Source: Algoriphagus aestuariicola (lineage in GTDB: Bacteria; Bacteroidota; Bacteroidia; Cytophagales; Cyclobacteriaceae). From it: 64,000 nt of DNA. Each line of letters begins with the position of its first letter. Position 1 is the first letter of the stretch. A program made the position numbers and the translations under genes. The stretch lies in assembly GCF_017254835.1 (NCBI RefSeq), contig NZ_JAFKCW010000001.1:372001-436000 (forward strand). Direction: 5' to 3'. The notes beneath the pieces are model-generated. The model had not been told where the DNA came from, did no database searches, and was given only the letters and a program-made list of their open reading frames with translations. Positions 52,817 to 62,400 of this stretch are shown piece by piece.

Positions 52817-54493
52817 ATGGATAGCAACTATGTGGTAGGAGTGGACTTTGGCTCAGATTCCGTCAGGTCGATTTTGGTAGACACGAAAGACGGTAGGGTT
52901 TTGGCTACCTCGGTTTTTTCCTATCCCCGCTGGAAAAAGGGGGATTTTTGCGATCCCTCGAGAAGCCGCTATCGGCAGCATCCCTCAGATCATCTGGAAG
53001 GATTAGAAAAGACCATTTCCTCTGTCCTCCAGCAGTCTGGTGTAGATCCCCAAAAGGTCAAGGGCATCGGTGTCGACGCTACCGGCTCTTCTCCATTGCC
53101 GGTGGATGAAGCGGGCGTTCCTTTGGCTTTTTCGGAAGAGTTTTCAGAAGATCCTGATGCGATGATGATTCTTTGGAAGGACCACTCCGCAATTGCCGAA
53201 GCGGAGGAAATCACCAGTCTCGCCAAACTCTGGGGAGGTGTCGACTACACCCGATATTCAGGCGGAACATACAGCTCGGAGTGGTTTTGGGCCAAAATCC
53301 TCTTTGTGTCCAAAAACAATCCGGCAGTGCTGGCAGCGCAACCCAACTGGCTGGAGCATTGTGACTACCTAGTCGGGGAATTGACCGGAAAACTGAAGCC
53401 CGAGCAAGTTCTGCGAAGCCGCTGTGCCGCTGGGCATAAGGCGATGTGGCATGCGACATGGGGAGGTTTTCCTTCCCAGGAGTTTTTGGGAAGGCTGCAT
53501 CCCGAGCTCGCCCTTCTTTCCCAGAAAATGAAAAGTCAAACGCTGACATCGGATGAGTCGGCGGGATATCTTTCACGGAAATGGGCTGAAAAACTTGGCC
53601 TCTCTTCCCAGACGCTTGTCGCGGTCGGGACTATCGACGCCCACGCAGGGGCCGTGGGTGCGGGGGTGAAGTCGGGGACACTCGTGAAGGTGATGGGTAC
53701 GTCCACCTGCGACATGCTCGTGGCAAACAATAATGAAGTCGCTTCGGAACCCCTGCAAGGGATAAGCGGTCAAGTGGACGGTTCCATCCTTTCCGGCCTT
53801 GTTGGGTTCGAAGCTGGACAGGCTGGATTTGGGGATTTTCTGGCGTGGTATAAGCGCTTGGTTACTGAGCCAGCCATGGAGCTGATCCGAAGCAGCGATT
53901 TGCTGGATCCCCAGTTGAGGGAAAAGATGGCCTCGGAACTTTCGGACAAAATGATGGGCTACCTCAATAAGCAGGCTGCCAAGGTGCCCTTGGAATCAGG
54001 GACGCTTGCTGTGGACTGGATCAATGGGAGAAGGTCGCCCGGGCTGAACGAAACTCTCAAGAGTGCGCTGCTAGGCCTCGATATGGGTACTGGAGGAGGA
54101 ACAGTTTTTAAAGCCCTTGTCGAAGCCCTTTGTTTTGGTTCCAAGCGGATTATCGAATGGTTTCGGCAAAATGGAATTCAGATAGAACAGGTGATAGGAA
54201 TAGGAGGTATCGCGCAGAAATCCCCTTTTTTGGTACAAACTATGGCTGATGTGCTGAATATGCCGATTGCTGTCGCAGCATCGGCGCAGACACCGGCATT
54301 GGGTGCAGCCATCTACGCTGCGGTGGCTTCGGGGATATACCCAAGCCTCGAATCAGCGGCAAAAGCCATTGCCAGTCCTATTGCAAAGGAATATTATCCA
54401 ATTGCAGCGAATGCGGCCTACTATCAGCAGAAATATCAGCAATACCTAGCTTTGGGTGAGTTTGTGGAATTTGGCAGGATTGGCAAAGTCTGA
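52817..54493 (+). CDS. araB: FGGY carbohydrate kinase, ribulokinase-like
   Basis: 558 residues, the length of AraB. VVGVDFGSDSVRSILVD at about 6-22 is the AraB-type phosphate-1 motif, with the characteristic YPRWKKGDFCDP and YRQHPSDHLE stretches near 40-60 that separate ribulokinases from xylulo- and glycerokinases. The ATP-binding parts are GTIDAHAGAVGAGV and VKVMGTSTCDML (about 275-305), and GIGGIAQKSPFLVQTMADVL near 455 completes the FGGY signature region. It phosphorylates a ketopentose, typically L-ribulose, with ATP. Paired with the isomerase-like gene at 47446 in the same operon, it completes two steps. An epimerase (AraD) is not in the window. Confidence 0.88.
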   Translation: MDSNYVVGVDFGSDSVRSILVDTKDGRVLATSVFSYPRWKKGDFCDPSRSRYRQHPSDHLEGLEKTISSVLQQSGVDPQKVKGIGVDATGSSPLPVDEAGVPLAFSEEFSEDPDAMMILWKDHSAIAEAEEITSLAKLWGGVDYTRYSGGTYSSEWFWAKILFVSKNNPAVLAAQPNWLEHCDYLVGELTGKLKPEQVLRSRCAAGHKAMWHATWGGFPSQEFLGRLHPELALLSQKMKSQTLTSDESAGYLSRKWAEKLGLSSQTLVAVGTIDAHAGAVGAGVKSGTLVKVMGTSTCDMLVANNNEVASEPLQGISGQVDGSILSGLVGFEAGQAGFGDFLAWYKRLVTEPAMELIRSSDLLDPQLREKMASELSDKMMGYLNKQAAKVPLESGTLAVDWINGRRSPGLNETLKSALLGLDMGTGGGTVFKALVEALCFGSKRIIEWFRQNGIQIEQVIGIGGIAQKSPFLVQTMADVLNMPIAVAASAQTPALGAAIYAAVASGIYPSLESAAKAIASPIAKEYYPIAANAAYYQQKYQQYLALGEFVEFGRIGKV

Positions 54494-54532
54494 TGTTTCC
54501 TTCAGAGTATTTGAAAAGCTTGGAAAAGCAAA

Positions 54533-54584
54533 AGCCTGCCAGGAACTTGTTCCGGCAGGCTGCCCGGAGTAGCTTTAGCTCCGG
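54533..54584 (+). terminator. Two tandem hairpins after the kinase gene
   Basis: First stem AGCCTGCC/GGCAGGCT (54533-54540, 54554-54561) with inner GGAAC/GTTCC. Second stem CCGGAG/CTCCGG (54564-54569, 54579-54584). A T-run is missing, so one or both may be an RNA 3' structure instead of a simple terminator. Confidence 0.5.
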
Positions 54585-54625
54585 TGTCACCCCAAAAAAT
54601 TTCTTTGAGTAAGCTAGGTTCCTTG

Positions 54626-54811
54626 TTATTGACCTACGCTTCTCTTTTTCTTTTGATTCTTCTCGTGGATCTCATCAAAGTCCTCCTCTCTCGGCGGTCT
54701 GGCTCCTTCTGGATTCCAGGGACTTTTGCGGTTCGTCCCCTTATCTACGTCCTCTCGTTTCTTGGTCATATCCAGTCGCGGAATGATGTATTGAACTAGG
54801 GTAGTTTGCAT
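54626..54811 (-). CDS. Small hydrophilic protein, unknown function
   Basis: 61 residues from the ATG at 54811. An alternative ATG 14 codons later would leave 47. The sequence is highly charged (MTKKREDVDKGTNRKSPWNP, EGARPPREEDFDEIHEKNQK) and without hydrophobic core, so it is probably disordered or a small nucleic-acid-related protein. It is on the same strand as, and 73 bp downstream of, the 54885 gene. The non-random composition supports coding, but no family is recognised. Confidence 0.45.
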   Translation of the reverse strand: MQTTLVQYIIPRLDMTKKREDVDKGTNRKSPWNPEGARPPREEDFDEIHEKNQKKKRSVGQ

Positions 54812-54884
54812 GTTGGTTTTTGGTTGGTGGTTGGCAGTGATCATGGTATTGGTGGTTTTTTGGTTGTTCTTAAGTCGGTCTATT

Positions 54885-55232
54885 CTAGCGTTGCCACTCG
54901 TCCAACTCTTTCATTTCATCCACAGGCACACGCTTGATGAACTCATTGTAGAATTGGTTGTCTTCGTCCGAGTAGGTTCCGTAGGCATTCAGGATAAATC
55001 CCTTTTCTCCTGATTCACTGTGCAGCAAGTAGATCACCGCCATGTCGGAAGGGTCTGAATCTCCCTCAAATCGGTAGGTTTTGACAATCTTGAGTTGCTC
55101 CGGCTGTAATAGCTCCGATCCCTCGTCAAACTTTGCCCCAGCTCTGGTGATATTCAACTCTTTGCCGTAGCCTTTTTCAGGAAGCTTGTTCAGCACCTGA
55201 GAGTAGGTAGTCATTTCTTTGGATGTACTCAT
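54885..55232 (-). CDS. Small conserved Bacteroidota protein of unknown function
   Basis: 115 residues, cytoplasmic. The pattern YSQVLNKLPEKGYGKELNI, then IVKTYRFEGDSDPSDMAVIYLLHS and NAYGTYSDEDN, matches a small family common in Bacteroidota whose members are often given the misleading name 'phosphoribosylpyrophosphate synthetase'. It has none of the PRPP-synthetase motifs and is far too short. A mixed alpha/beta fold of one domain is likely. A small charged gene follows on the same strand. Confidence 0.75.
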   Translation of the reverse strand: MSTSKEMTTYSQVLNKLPEKGYGKELNITRAGAKFDEGSELLQPEQLKIVKTYRFEGDSDPSDMAVIYLLHSESGEKGFILNAYGTYSDEDNQFYNEFIKRVPVDEMKELDEWQR

Positions 55233-55675
55233 GATTTCCGGGGTTTAAAATTCATAAAACCTGAATTCGTACTTGTTTAGTGCAAGTCTGGTTCCAAGCT
55301 CTAATTAATCGGCGGGAGGTCAAGCTTAACATCGTGAAAATGGCTAATGGGGATCTTGGGACCACTTTTTATAATTGTGCCTTTTTCAAGAAGTCGTTTT
55401 GCGTCCAATGGATCAAGGGGAATAAATACCCCGAAGTGGGGCATGCGGATGTGGTTCACACCTTCCGACCCAAGATTTTTGCTCTTAACTCCATGCCAGG
55501 GATTTCTTGGGATATAACACCCGAGTAGCTAGGCTGTTGGTGATTTTGGGGAAGCATGACTTTGGATCTTTTTGAAAATATTACCCGGGATTTTGTGTCC
55601 TGTTAGAAAGGCATCTAACAAAAGAAACCTGACAGGATCGCTTCCGCCAGGTTTCTTTTCAAAATCAATTATGTC
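55233..55675. other. Intergenic stretch with one doubtful frame
   Basis: 443 bp. A plus-strand frame of 82 codons (55280-55528) has no signal, family or plausible ribosome site and is not called. A terminator hairpin lies at 55621-55659. Nothing else was recognised. Confidence 0.4.
55621..55659 (-). terminator. Terminator of the oxidoreductase gene
   Basis: AAAGAAACCTG (55621-55631) pairs with CAGGTTTCTTT (55648-55658), 11 bp, around a 16-base loop, 17 bp after the minus-strand stop at 55676. Confidence 0.8.
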
Positions 55676-57019
55676 TTAGACTACATCCGGCACCTCAAAT
55701 CCTTTTCTGTAATCACGGGTCAGCATCTTGTCTGCCTCTGGATCGTTGACGAAGGTCTCTGTTTTTGGGTCGAATTCCAGCACTCGATCCAGTCTGTAGG
55801 CGATATTTCCCAAGTGCGCCAAGGCGGAGGAAAGGTGGGCTGTCTCTACAGGACCGTTCAGGATGGAGCTGTCGCGGGCGCGCACTGCCTTGATGAAGTT
55901 TTCGAAGTGGCCATCTGTACCGCCAAGGCCTCTGTCTACCCCGTCGGCTACAGGCCCACCGTCGGATTTTGACATTCCAGGCTTGTTGTCTTTGCCGAGA
56001 AAAGACGTGTATTTGTCATAACCATCGACGACGATATAGCCTTTGTCACCATAGAAGATATTGCCCACAGTGGCTCCCCCTTCGTTGTTGGTCAGCCAAG
56101 GACGTACCTCAAACTGGATGATTTTTTCCTGCTCGGGATAGTGATAGATCGAGGTCAGCAGTTCAGGAGTCTCCTTGCTGTCTTTCCATAGAAACTTGCC
56201 GCCCATGGAGGTGATCTTGGTAGGCAGGCCTACGTCCAAGCCCCACTGGCAGAGGTCGGTTTCGTGTATTCCCTGGTTTCCCACGTCACCATTTCCATAA
56301 TCCCAGTGCCAGTGCCAGTTATAGTGTACCAGGTTTTCGGTAAAAGGCTCCATCTGAGCCGGACCAGTCCAGAGGTCATAGTCCAGTCCTTCTGGTACAG
56401 GAGAAAGTCCTTTGTCGCCGATATCTCCTCTCATTCGGAATACGAGCCCGCGAGCCATGTAAACCTTACCGATATAGCCGTCCCGCATCAGTTGGACGGC
56501 TTCCTGCACGGCCGGAGAGCTTCTCAGCTGCACCCCGTGCTGGACGATGCGCTTGTACTTGTGCGCGGCTTCGATCATCTTGCGTCCCTCGGCGATGTTG
56601 TGGGAGCCGGGCTTTTCCACATAGACGTCCTTGCCTGCCTGGCAAGCCCATATGGTCGCCAGAGAGTGCCAGTGGTTGGGCATCGCGATGCTGACCACGT
56701 CGATATCCTTGTTTGCAAAGACTTTGCGCAGGTCCTGCTCGATGGCCACATCTGCATTGTACTTTTCCTTGAAAGCGGCCTGGCCTTTTTTGAGCAATCG
56801 CATGTCCGGATCACAGAGCGTGGTCACTTGGAGATCCTTTTGGGCCATAAAGCTGGAAATGTGACTTTGTCCTCTTCCGTTGATGCCCAAGACGGCGGCG
56901 TTGATTCTGTCATTCGCGCCGAATGCCGAGGAAGGGATGAAGGTCGGGATCGCAACCGCCGCCGCACCGGCAAGGGCGGTTTTCTTCATGAAGGTTCTTC
57001 GGGATGGATTTTTTGCCAT
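55676..57019 (-). CDS. Tat-exported Gfo/Idh/MocA-family oxidoreductase
   Basis: 447 residues from the ATG at 57019. A longer frame begins at 57070, but the shorter start gives a correct twin-arginine signal, SRRTFMKKTALAGAAAV, for folded export with bound cofactor. The Rossmann part has AVLGINGRGQSH (glycine-rich NAD(P) loop), VVSIAMPNHWHSLATIWACQ and the EKP motif in VYVEKPGSHN carrying the conserved Lys. The C-terminal domain is the usual Gfo/Idh/MocA sheet. GNGDVGNQGIHETDLCQWGL is typical of the exported Bacteroidota/Planctomycetes group. It probably acts on a sugar or glycoside in the periplasm, with the cofactor retained as in glucose-fructose oxidoreductase. Substrate unknown. Confidence 0.93.
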   Translation of the reverse strand: MAKNPSRRTFMKKTALAGAAAVAIPTFIPSSAFGANDRINAAVLGINGRGQSHISSFMAQKDLQVTTLCDPDMRLLKKGQAAFKEKYNADVAIEQDLRKVFANKDIDVVSIAMPNHWHSLATIWACQAGKDVYVEKPGSHNIAEGRKMIEAAHKYKRIVQHGVQLRSSPAVQEAVQLMRDGYIGKVYMARGLVFRMRGDIGDKGLSPVPEGLDYDLWTGPAQMEPFTENLVHYNWHWHWDYGNGDVGNQGIHETDLCQWGLDVGLPTKITSMGGKFLWKDSKETPELLTSIYHYPEQEKIIQFEVRPWLTNNEGGATVGNIFYGDKGYIVVDGYDKYTSFLGKDNKPGMSKSDGGPVADGVDRGLGGTDGHFENFIKAVRARDSSILNGPVETAHLSSALAHLGNIAYRLDRVLEFDPKTETFVNDPEADKMLTRDYRKGFEVPDVV

Positions 57020-57543
57020 AGTATTCGTTGTTAGGTTATTGTTTTTAGTTTGAAGTTTGTTCCTCAACACCTGCTTGGCATTTTCGGAGAAAACCGGGAG
57101 CGGTGTACCAAAATGGGTTATTGTCCAATCGATTGAAGTTAAATTTTAATTCTCTAAACATCCCCAACAAAGTGCTCAGTGGCAGAAGTTTTCACTCAAT
57201 CGATTTCGGAACAACTTTTCCCCGAAACAGAAGCAATTGGCACAAATCCGTCTGATCTTAATTGGCTGAAAAGGTTTTATTTGCCTAGAAGATTGGGTCT
57301 GCAACGCGATATTCTTTCTTTTCTAAAACTTGCATCTTAGCCAAAAAGACTAGTCCAAATCCCACTTTTTGGCGTACCCAAAAGAACTTTGGGAAATCTA
57401 AACCTTTGTGTTCTCGGGTCTATGTCAAAAGTTTACTGAAGTGGGGATTTGTTCATTTATCCATGTAGTGACGACTTCGTGCGGAATCGGCGGATTGCAT
57501 AAATTCGTGCCATGCCGTATGGCGTCAAGGAAAAAGAAACTAC
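57020..57543. other. Intergenic stretch between divergent genes
   Basis: 524 bp between divergent starts. No reading frame with a recognisable product, no RNA gene and no strong hairpin were seen. It must hold the promoters of both the oxidoreductase and the GNAT gene, but no exact -33/-7 pair was found by eye. Confidence 0.4.
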
Positions 57544-58008
57544 ATGAAAAACGCTGAGCATAGATTTGGGGAATTTTTGATCAGTACTGACCGGAGTAAG
57601 TTGGATCTGGTGGCCATTCACGATTTTCTCTCCAAATACTCCGGCTGGAGTGATGGCATTCCTTTCGAAAGGGTGAAGACATCTGTCGAAAACTCGCTTA
57701 ATTTTGGACTCTTTCACGGCGAACAGCAGATCGGATTTGCCCGGGTGATTTCCGACTTTTCGACCATAGCCTACCTCGGCGATATATATGTACTCGAAAA
57801 ATATCGTGGGCAGGGGCTTTCCAAAAAACTGATGGATGCGGTGATCAGTCATCCCGGATTGCAGGGGCTGAGGCGTTGGATTTTACTGACATCGACGGCG
57901 GATTGGCTGTATGAAAAATACGGGTTCAAGAAACTGCCCATCCCAGCGATCTACATGGAGCGCTACGATCCCGATGTGTACAGGCATATTACTCCAGAAA
58001 ATAAGTAA
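57544..58008 (+). CDS. GNAT-family N-acetyltransferase
   Basis: 154 residues, a normal GNAT size. Motif A is present as LGDIYVLEKYRGQGLSKKLM, with R-G-Q-G-L binding the acetyl-CoA pyrophosphate. Motif B corresponds to STADWLYEKYGFKKLP, the usual Y-E-K-x-G-F element. The N-terminal part (LVAIHDFLSKYSGWSDGIP) resembles the PhnO/YjdJ-like group of small GNATs. It transfers an acetyl group to an unidentified amine. Monocistronic. Confidence 0.92.
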   Translation: MKNAEHRFGEFLISTDRSKLDLVAIHDFLSKYSGWSDGIPFERVKTSVENSLNFGLFHGEQQIGFARVISDFSTIAYLGDIYVLEKYRGQGLSKKLMDAVISHPGLQGLRRWILLTSTADWLYEKYGFKKLPIPAIYMERYDPDVYRHITPENK

Positions 58009-58139
58009 AGATATCCAGTTCCTCTGGGTAGAAGGCAGAAAGGGAAAGAAGGTTTATCAAGACCCTTTTCTTGTCCGACCGAACGGTGACGTTGGAGTTT
58101 TGAGTTGTCAAAAAACTAGAACTGCAACCCGGTGGAAAA

Positions 58140-58279
58140 GAGGCTGTCTCAAAAGGCCTGATTGTGTCAGCCTGAGCTCTGGAGCTACGGGAGTAGCGTA
58201 TATCGAAGGCCATTTACAGTGAATGCAGCCGCATTTCGACTTCGCTCAATGTGACAAACATCAGTTATGAGACAGCCTC
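58140..58279. repeat. 140-bp MITE-like element with 12-bp inverted ends
   Basis: GAGGCTGTCTCA (58140-58151) and TGAGACAGCCTC (58268-58279) are perfect inverted termini of a 140-bp noncoding sequence. The interior includes CATTTCGACTTCGCTCAATG (58232-58251), a form of the TCGACTxCGCTCAxxG motif that recurs between genes in many Bacteroidota genomes. No transposase is encoded, so it would be non-autonomous. The rest of the 58009-58319 gap shows no gene. Confidence 0.65.
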
Positions 58280-58319
58280 GTTTCTTCGCCGCGCCCAGAA
58301 TCACTTACTGGCGCATGGA

Positions 58320-59150
58320 TTAAAACAAATATTCCTCGCCTTCTTTGCCTAGACTCGGGCCGATGTTGTCTTTCTCGATATCCTTGAAATATTTGTAGGT
58401 GCTGACTTTCAGTTCGTCAGTCGCAGGTTCGTCACAGACGATCATCGACTTATTGTGCAGCTGCAGGGCACTCAGCGTCCACATATGGGAGACGCCACCT
58501 TCTACCGCCTTGTGAAGCGCGCGGGATTTCTGATGCCCGCTGACGATAATCACGACTTCCCGTGCATCCATGACCGTGCCCACGCCTACCGTCAATGCCA
58601 GCTTGGGAACTTGGTTTATGTCGTTGTCGAAAAATCGGGAATTGACCATGCGCGTCTCCGTGTTCAGCGTTTTGACGCGGGTGCGGGAGTTGAGGGAAGA
58701 CCCGGGTTCGTTGAAGGCGATGTGCCCGTCTATACCGATGCCGCCGAGGAAGAGATCAATGCCCCCAACCGCTTTGATTTTTTCCTCATACTGGAGGCAT
58801 TCCGCTTCCAGGTCGGGTGCGTTTCCATCCAGGATGTTGATGTTTTCCGAGGGAATGTCGATATGGTCAAAAAGATTGCTGTACATAAAGGAATGATAGC
58901 TCTCGGGGTGGGATTCCGGTAACGCCACGTATTCGTCCATGTTGAAAGTGATGACGTTTTTAAAGGAGACCTTGCCGTTTTTGTTCAGTTTGACCAGTTC
59001 CCTGTAAGTTCCGAGAGGAGAGGAGCCTGTAGGAAGTCCAAGCACAAAGGGTTTCGTGCTTTTTCCCTGATGGGCTTTGATCTTGCCGACAATGTAGTTT
59101 GCCACCCATTTGGAAAGCAAATCGTAGTGTTCGTGAATGAGAAGTCTCAT
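58320..59150 (-). CDS. nagB: Glucosamine-6-phosphate deaminase
   Basis: 276 residues from the ATG at 59150, close to the 266 of E. coli NagB. A longer open frame upstream (to 59333) is not family-like. [16 protein letters not shown] is the phosphate-binding loop, FNMDEYV carries the catalytic Asp, and [17 protein letters not shown] holds the Asp-His-Glu catalytic group. It converts glucosamine-6-phosphate to fructose-6-phosphate and ammonia. It could take products of the sialic acid cluster at 7.7-14.3 kb or of chitin and peptidoglycan. An ammonium transporter gene sits 3.6 kb away. NagA is not in the window. Confidence 0.95.
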   Translation of the reverse strand: MRLLIHEHYDLLSKWVANYIVGKIKAHQGKSTKPFVLGLPTGSSPLGTYRELVKLNKNGKVSFKNVITFNMDEYVALPESHPESYHSFMYSNLFDHIDIPSENINILDGNAPDLEAECLQYEEKIKAVGGIDLFLGGIGIDGHIAFNEPGSSLNSRTRVKTLNTETRMVNSRFFDNDINQVPKLALTVGVGTVMDAREVVIIVSGHQKSRALHKAVEGGVSHMWTLSALQLHNKSMIVCDEPATDELKVSTYKYFKDIEKDNIGPSLGKEGEEYLF

Positions 59151-59407
59151 CGAGTGAAAGGTTTGATTTGATAGTTGGCCAGCAATTTCAGAAAAAGTCC
59201 AGACCGCACGGCAGCAAAACCACTTTCTTTTACTTGGACAGCCATAAGCAATACCTCGGGTTGCCCCAATAGTACTAGCTGAGCCTTGGTCCATTTCAAT
59301 ATTTAGATGTGCGCATTTCCTGCCGCTCATCACTCCCTAGAGAATCGTGTGGATGACTTTGGAAGTATTTTTTTTACTTAGCGGCTTCAAATGAAGACTC
59401 AAAAGCC

Positions 59408-62400
59408 ATGAGATTAAAATCATTAGTGGTGATTGCCCTCCTGATGCAGGGAGTGGCTCCTCTTTTTGCCCAAGAAAAATGGGACGTAAGCAAAGGTGGA
59501 AAAGGCGATGCGCACCAGACTGTCGATCTGCAGACCGACGAAGGAACCTGGATGTCGCTGGACATAAGCCCGGACGGCAAAACTCTGGTCTTTGACTTAC
59601 TCGGCGATATTTACACCATGCCGGCTTCTGGAGGCAAAGCCACTGCCCTGCGCTCAGGCTTGGCCAATGACCTACAGCCAAGATTCAGCCCGGACGGGAA
59701 GAAGGTTCTTTTCACGAGTGATGCCGGAGGTGGAGACAACATTTGGATGATGAACGCCGATGGATCGGAAGCCCAGCAGATCACCAAAGAGTCCTTTCGC
59801 CTGCTGAACAATGGAGTTTGGACGCCTGACGGCCAATACATCATCGCCAGAAAGCACTTCTCGTCGGGCCGCTCTCTCGGGGCGGGGGAGATGTGGATGT
59901 ACCACATCACCGGAGGCGCCGGCTATCAGCTCACCAAGCGCAAAAACGACCAGCAGGACGTAAATGAGCCTTCGATTTCACCCGATGGGAAATATGTGTA
60001 CTACTCCGAGGATGTCTACCCGGGAGGGTATTTTCAGTACAACAAAGACCCAAACAACCAAATCTATGTGGTCAAGCGCTACGATAGAGAGAAAGGTGAA
60101 TCCGAAACCGTTGCTGGCGGCCCTGGAAGTGCCTCTCGTCCGGTAGTTTCCAGAGATGGCAAGAAACTGGCGATGATACGTCGCGTGCGTACCAAGACGG
60201 TTCTTTTTGTCAAAGATCTTGATTCCGGCGTGGAGCTTCCTGTGTACGACCAGCTCAACAAGGATCAGCAGGAGGCTTGGGCGATCTTTGGCACCTATCC
60301 CAATTTTACCTGGCATCCGGACAATAGCAACATACTGGTATGGGCGGGTGGCAAAATCAAAAAGGTCAACACACAGACTTATGCAGTCTCAGAAATCCCT
60401 TTTGAAGTCAGCAACCAAATCCAGGTAGCCGAGGCTGTGAGATTCGAGAATCCCGCGTTTGAGGAAGAGTTTACCGCAAAGGCGGTCCGGCAGGCGGTGA
60501 CTTCCCCAGATGGAAAATGGCTTGTTTTTAACGCTGCTGGACATCTTTGGAAAAAAGCTTTGCCAAATGGTACGCCAGAGCGCTTGACTCAGCTTGTAGA
60601 CTTGGAGTTTGAGCCGGCGTTTTCAGCGGACGGTAGCCAAGTCGCTTTCGTGACCTGGAATGATGAGCAAAAGGGAGCGATCTATCTATACAATTGGAAT
60701 GCGAAAAATGCCGTGCCGAAGAAAGTGTCTGCCAGCAAGGGGATTTTTCGCACCCCGTCGTTCAGCCCAGACGGTAGCAAGCTGGTCTTCAAACGAGACG
60801 GAGGGAATGGGCTGCAGGGCTCGACCTACACGGGAGAGCGTGGGATCTACTGGATGCCAAGTCAGGGAGGAGCCGAGACGCTAATCACCGAGAGTGGGGA
60901 CTTTCCTATGTTCAATCAAGCCGGTGACCGCATCTTTGTCCAGTCTGGAGGCTATTTCTTTGGCTCGAATACCAAAACCCTCAAGAGTATGGACCTCAGC
61001 GGCAGCGACGAACGGGTGCTGGTGTCCTCTAACTATGGCAACAGGATTTTACCGAGCCCAGACGAAAACTGGATCGCTTTCATCAACTTGCACAAGGTGT
61101 ATTTGGCACCTTTTCCAAAAACCGGACAAACCGTGGAACTCGCACCGAATGGCTCCTCGGTTCCCGTTACACAACTCACGCGCGACGCAGGCATTAACAT
61201 CCACTGGTCAGCAGACTCCAAAAGGATCCACTGGACGCTTGGAGAGGAGTACTTTACCAACGAGGTGGCAAAACGGTTCACCTTCCTTCCAAATTCTCCA
61301 GATAGCCTTCCGGCTATGGATACCACCGGGATCAAAATCAACTTGAAGATCCAATCGGACGTGCCCACCGGAAAGATCGCCCTCACCGGAGCTCGCATCA
61401 TCACCATGAAGGGCGATGAGGTGATCGAAAACGGAACCATCCTGATTGAGGGAAATAGAATCCAAGCAGTTGGAAGCAATTTGGAGATCCCATCCGATGC
61501 CAAGGTCATTGACGTCGAGGGTAAGACCATTATGCCTGGACTCATCGATGCCCATGCGCACGTAGCGCAATCTTATTCGGGCCTCAGCGCCCAGAAGCAC
61601 TGGCAATATTACACCAACCTGGCCTTTGGAGTGACCACGACCCACGACCCTTCCAGCAACAGCGAATTTGTCTTTAGTCAGGCGGAAATGGTGAAGGCAG
61701 GATACATGGTTGGACCCCGTATTTTCTCTACAGGAATCATCCTCTATGGAGCTGATGGCGACTTCAAGGCAGTCATCAACAGTCTGGAAGATGCCCGAGC
61801 GGCCATACGCAGAACGAAGGCTTTTGGCGCTTTTTCTGTAAAAAGCTACAACCAGCCCAGAAGAGACCAGCGTCAGCAGGTGATCCAGGCAGCACGTGAA
61901 AATGGAATCATGGTGGTGCCGGAGGGCGGATCTAACTATTTCCACAACATGTCCATGATCATGGATGGTCATACAACGATTGAGCACAATATTCCGGTTG
62001 CACCGCTTTACAAAGACGTTCAGACACTCTGGAGTAACAGCAAGACGGCTTATACGCCAACGCTGATAGTGAATTTTGGAGGACTCTCCGGGGAGTATTT
62101 TTGGTACCAAAAGGACAACGTTTGGGAAAACGAGCACCTGCTGAAATACACCCCAAGATCCATCATCGACAGCCGCTCCCGCCATCGAATCATGGCGCCG
62201 ATGGAGGAATATGAAAACGGACATGTCCTTGTCTCCAAATCGGCTAAGAAGCTCTCTGACCTGGGAGTCTTAGTCAATGCGGGAGCGCATGGGCAGATCC
62301 AAGGCCTTGGTATGCACTGGGAAACCTGGATGATGCATCAGGGCGGCATGAGCAACTTGGAATCCTTGCGGGCGGCGACGCTAAACGGTGCCAAATCCCT

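Noticed and set aside
55280-55528. 82-codon plus-strand frame
   Set aside because: Composition is not protein-like, no family resemblance, and it lies in a gap ending in a terminator for the other strand.
61208-62224. 338-codon minus-strand frame inside the amidohydrolase gene
   Set aside because: Antisense shadow of a well-supported gene, without recognisable domains.
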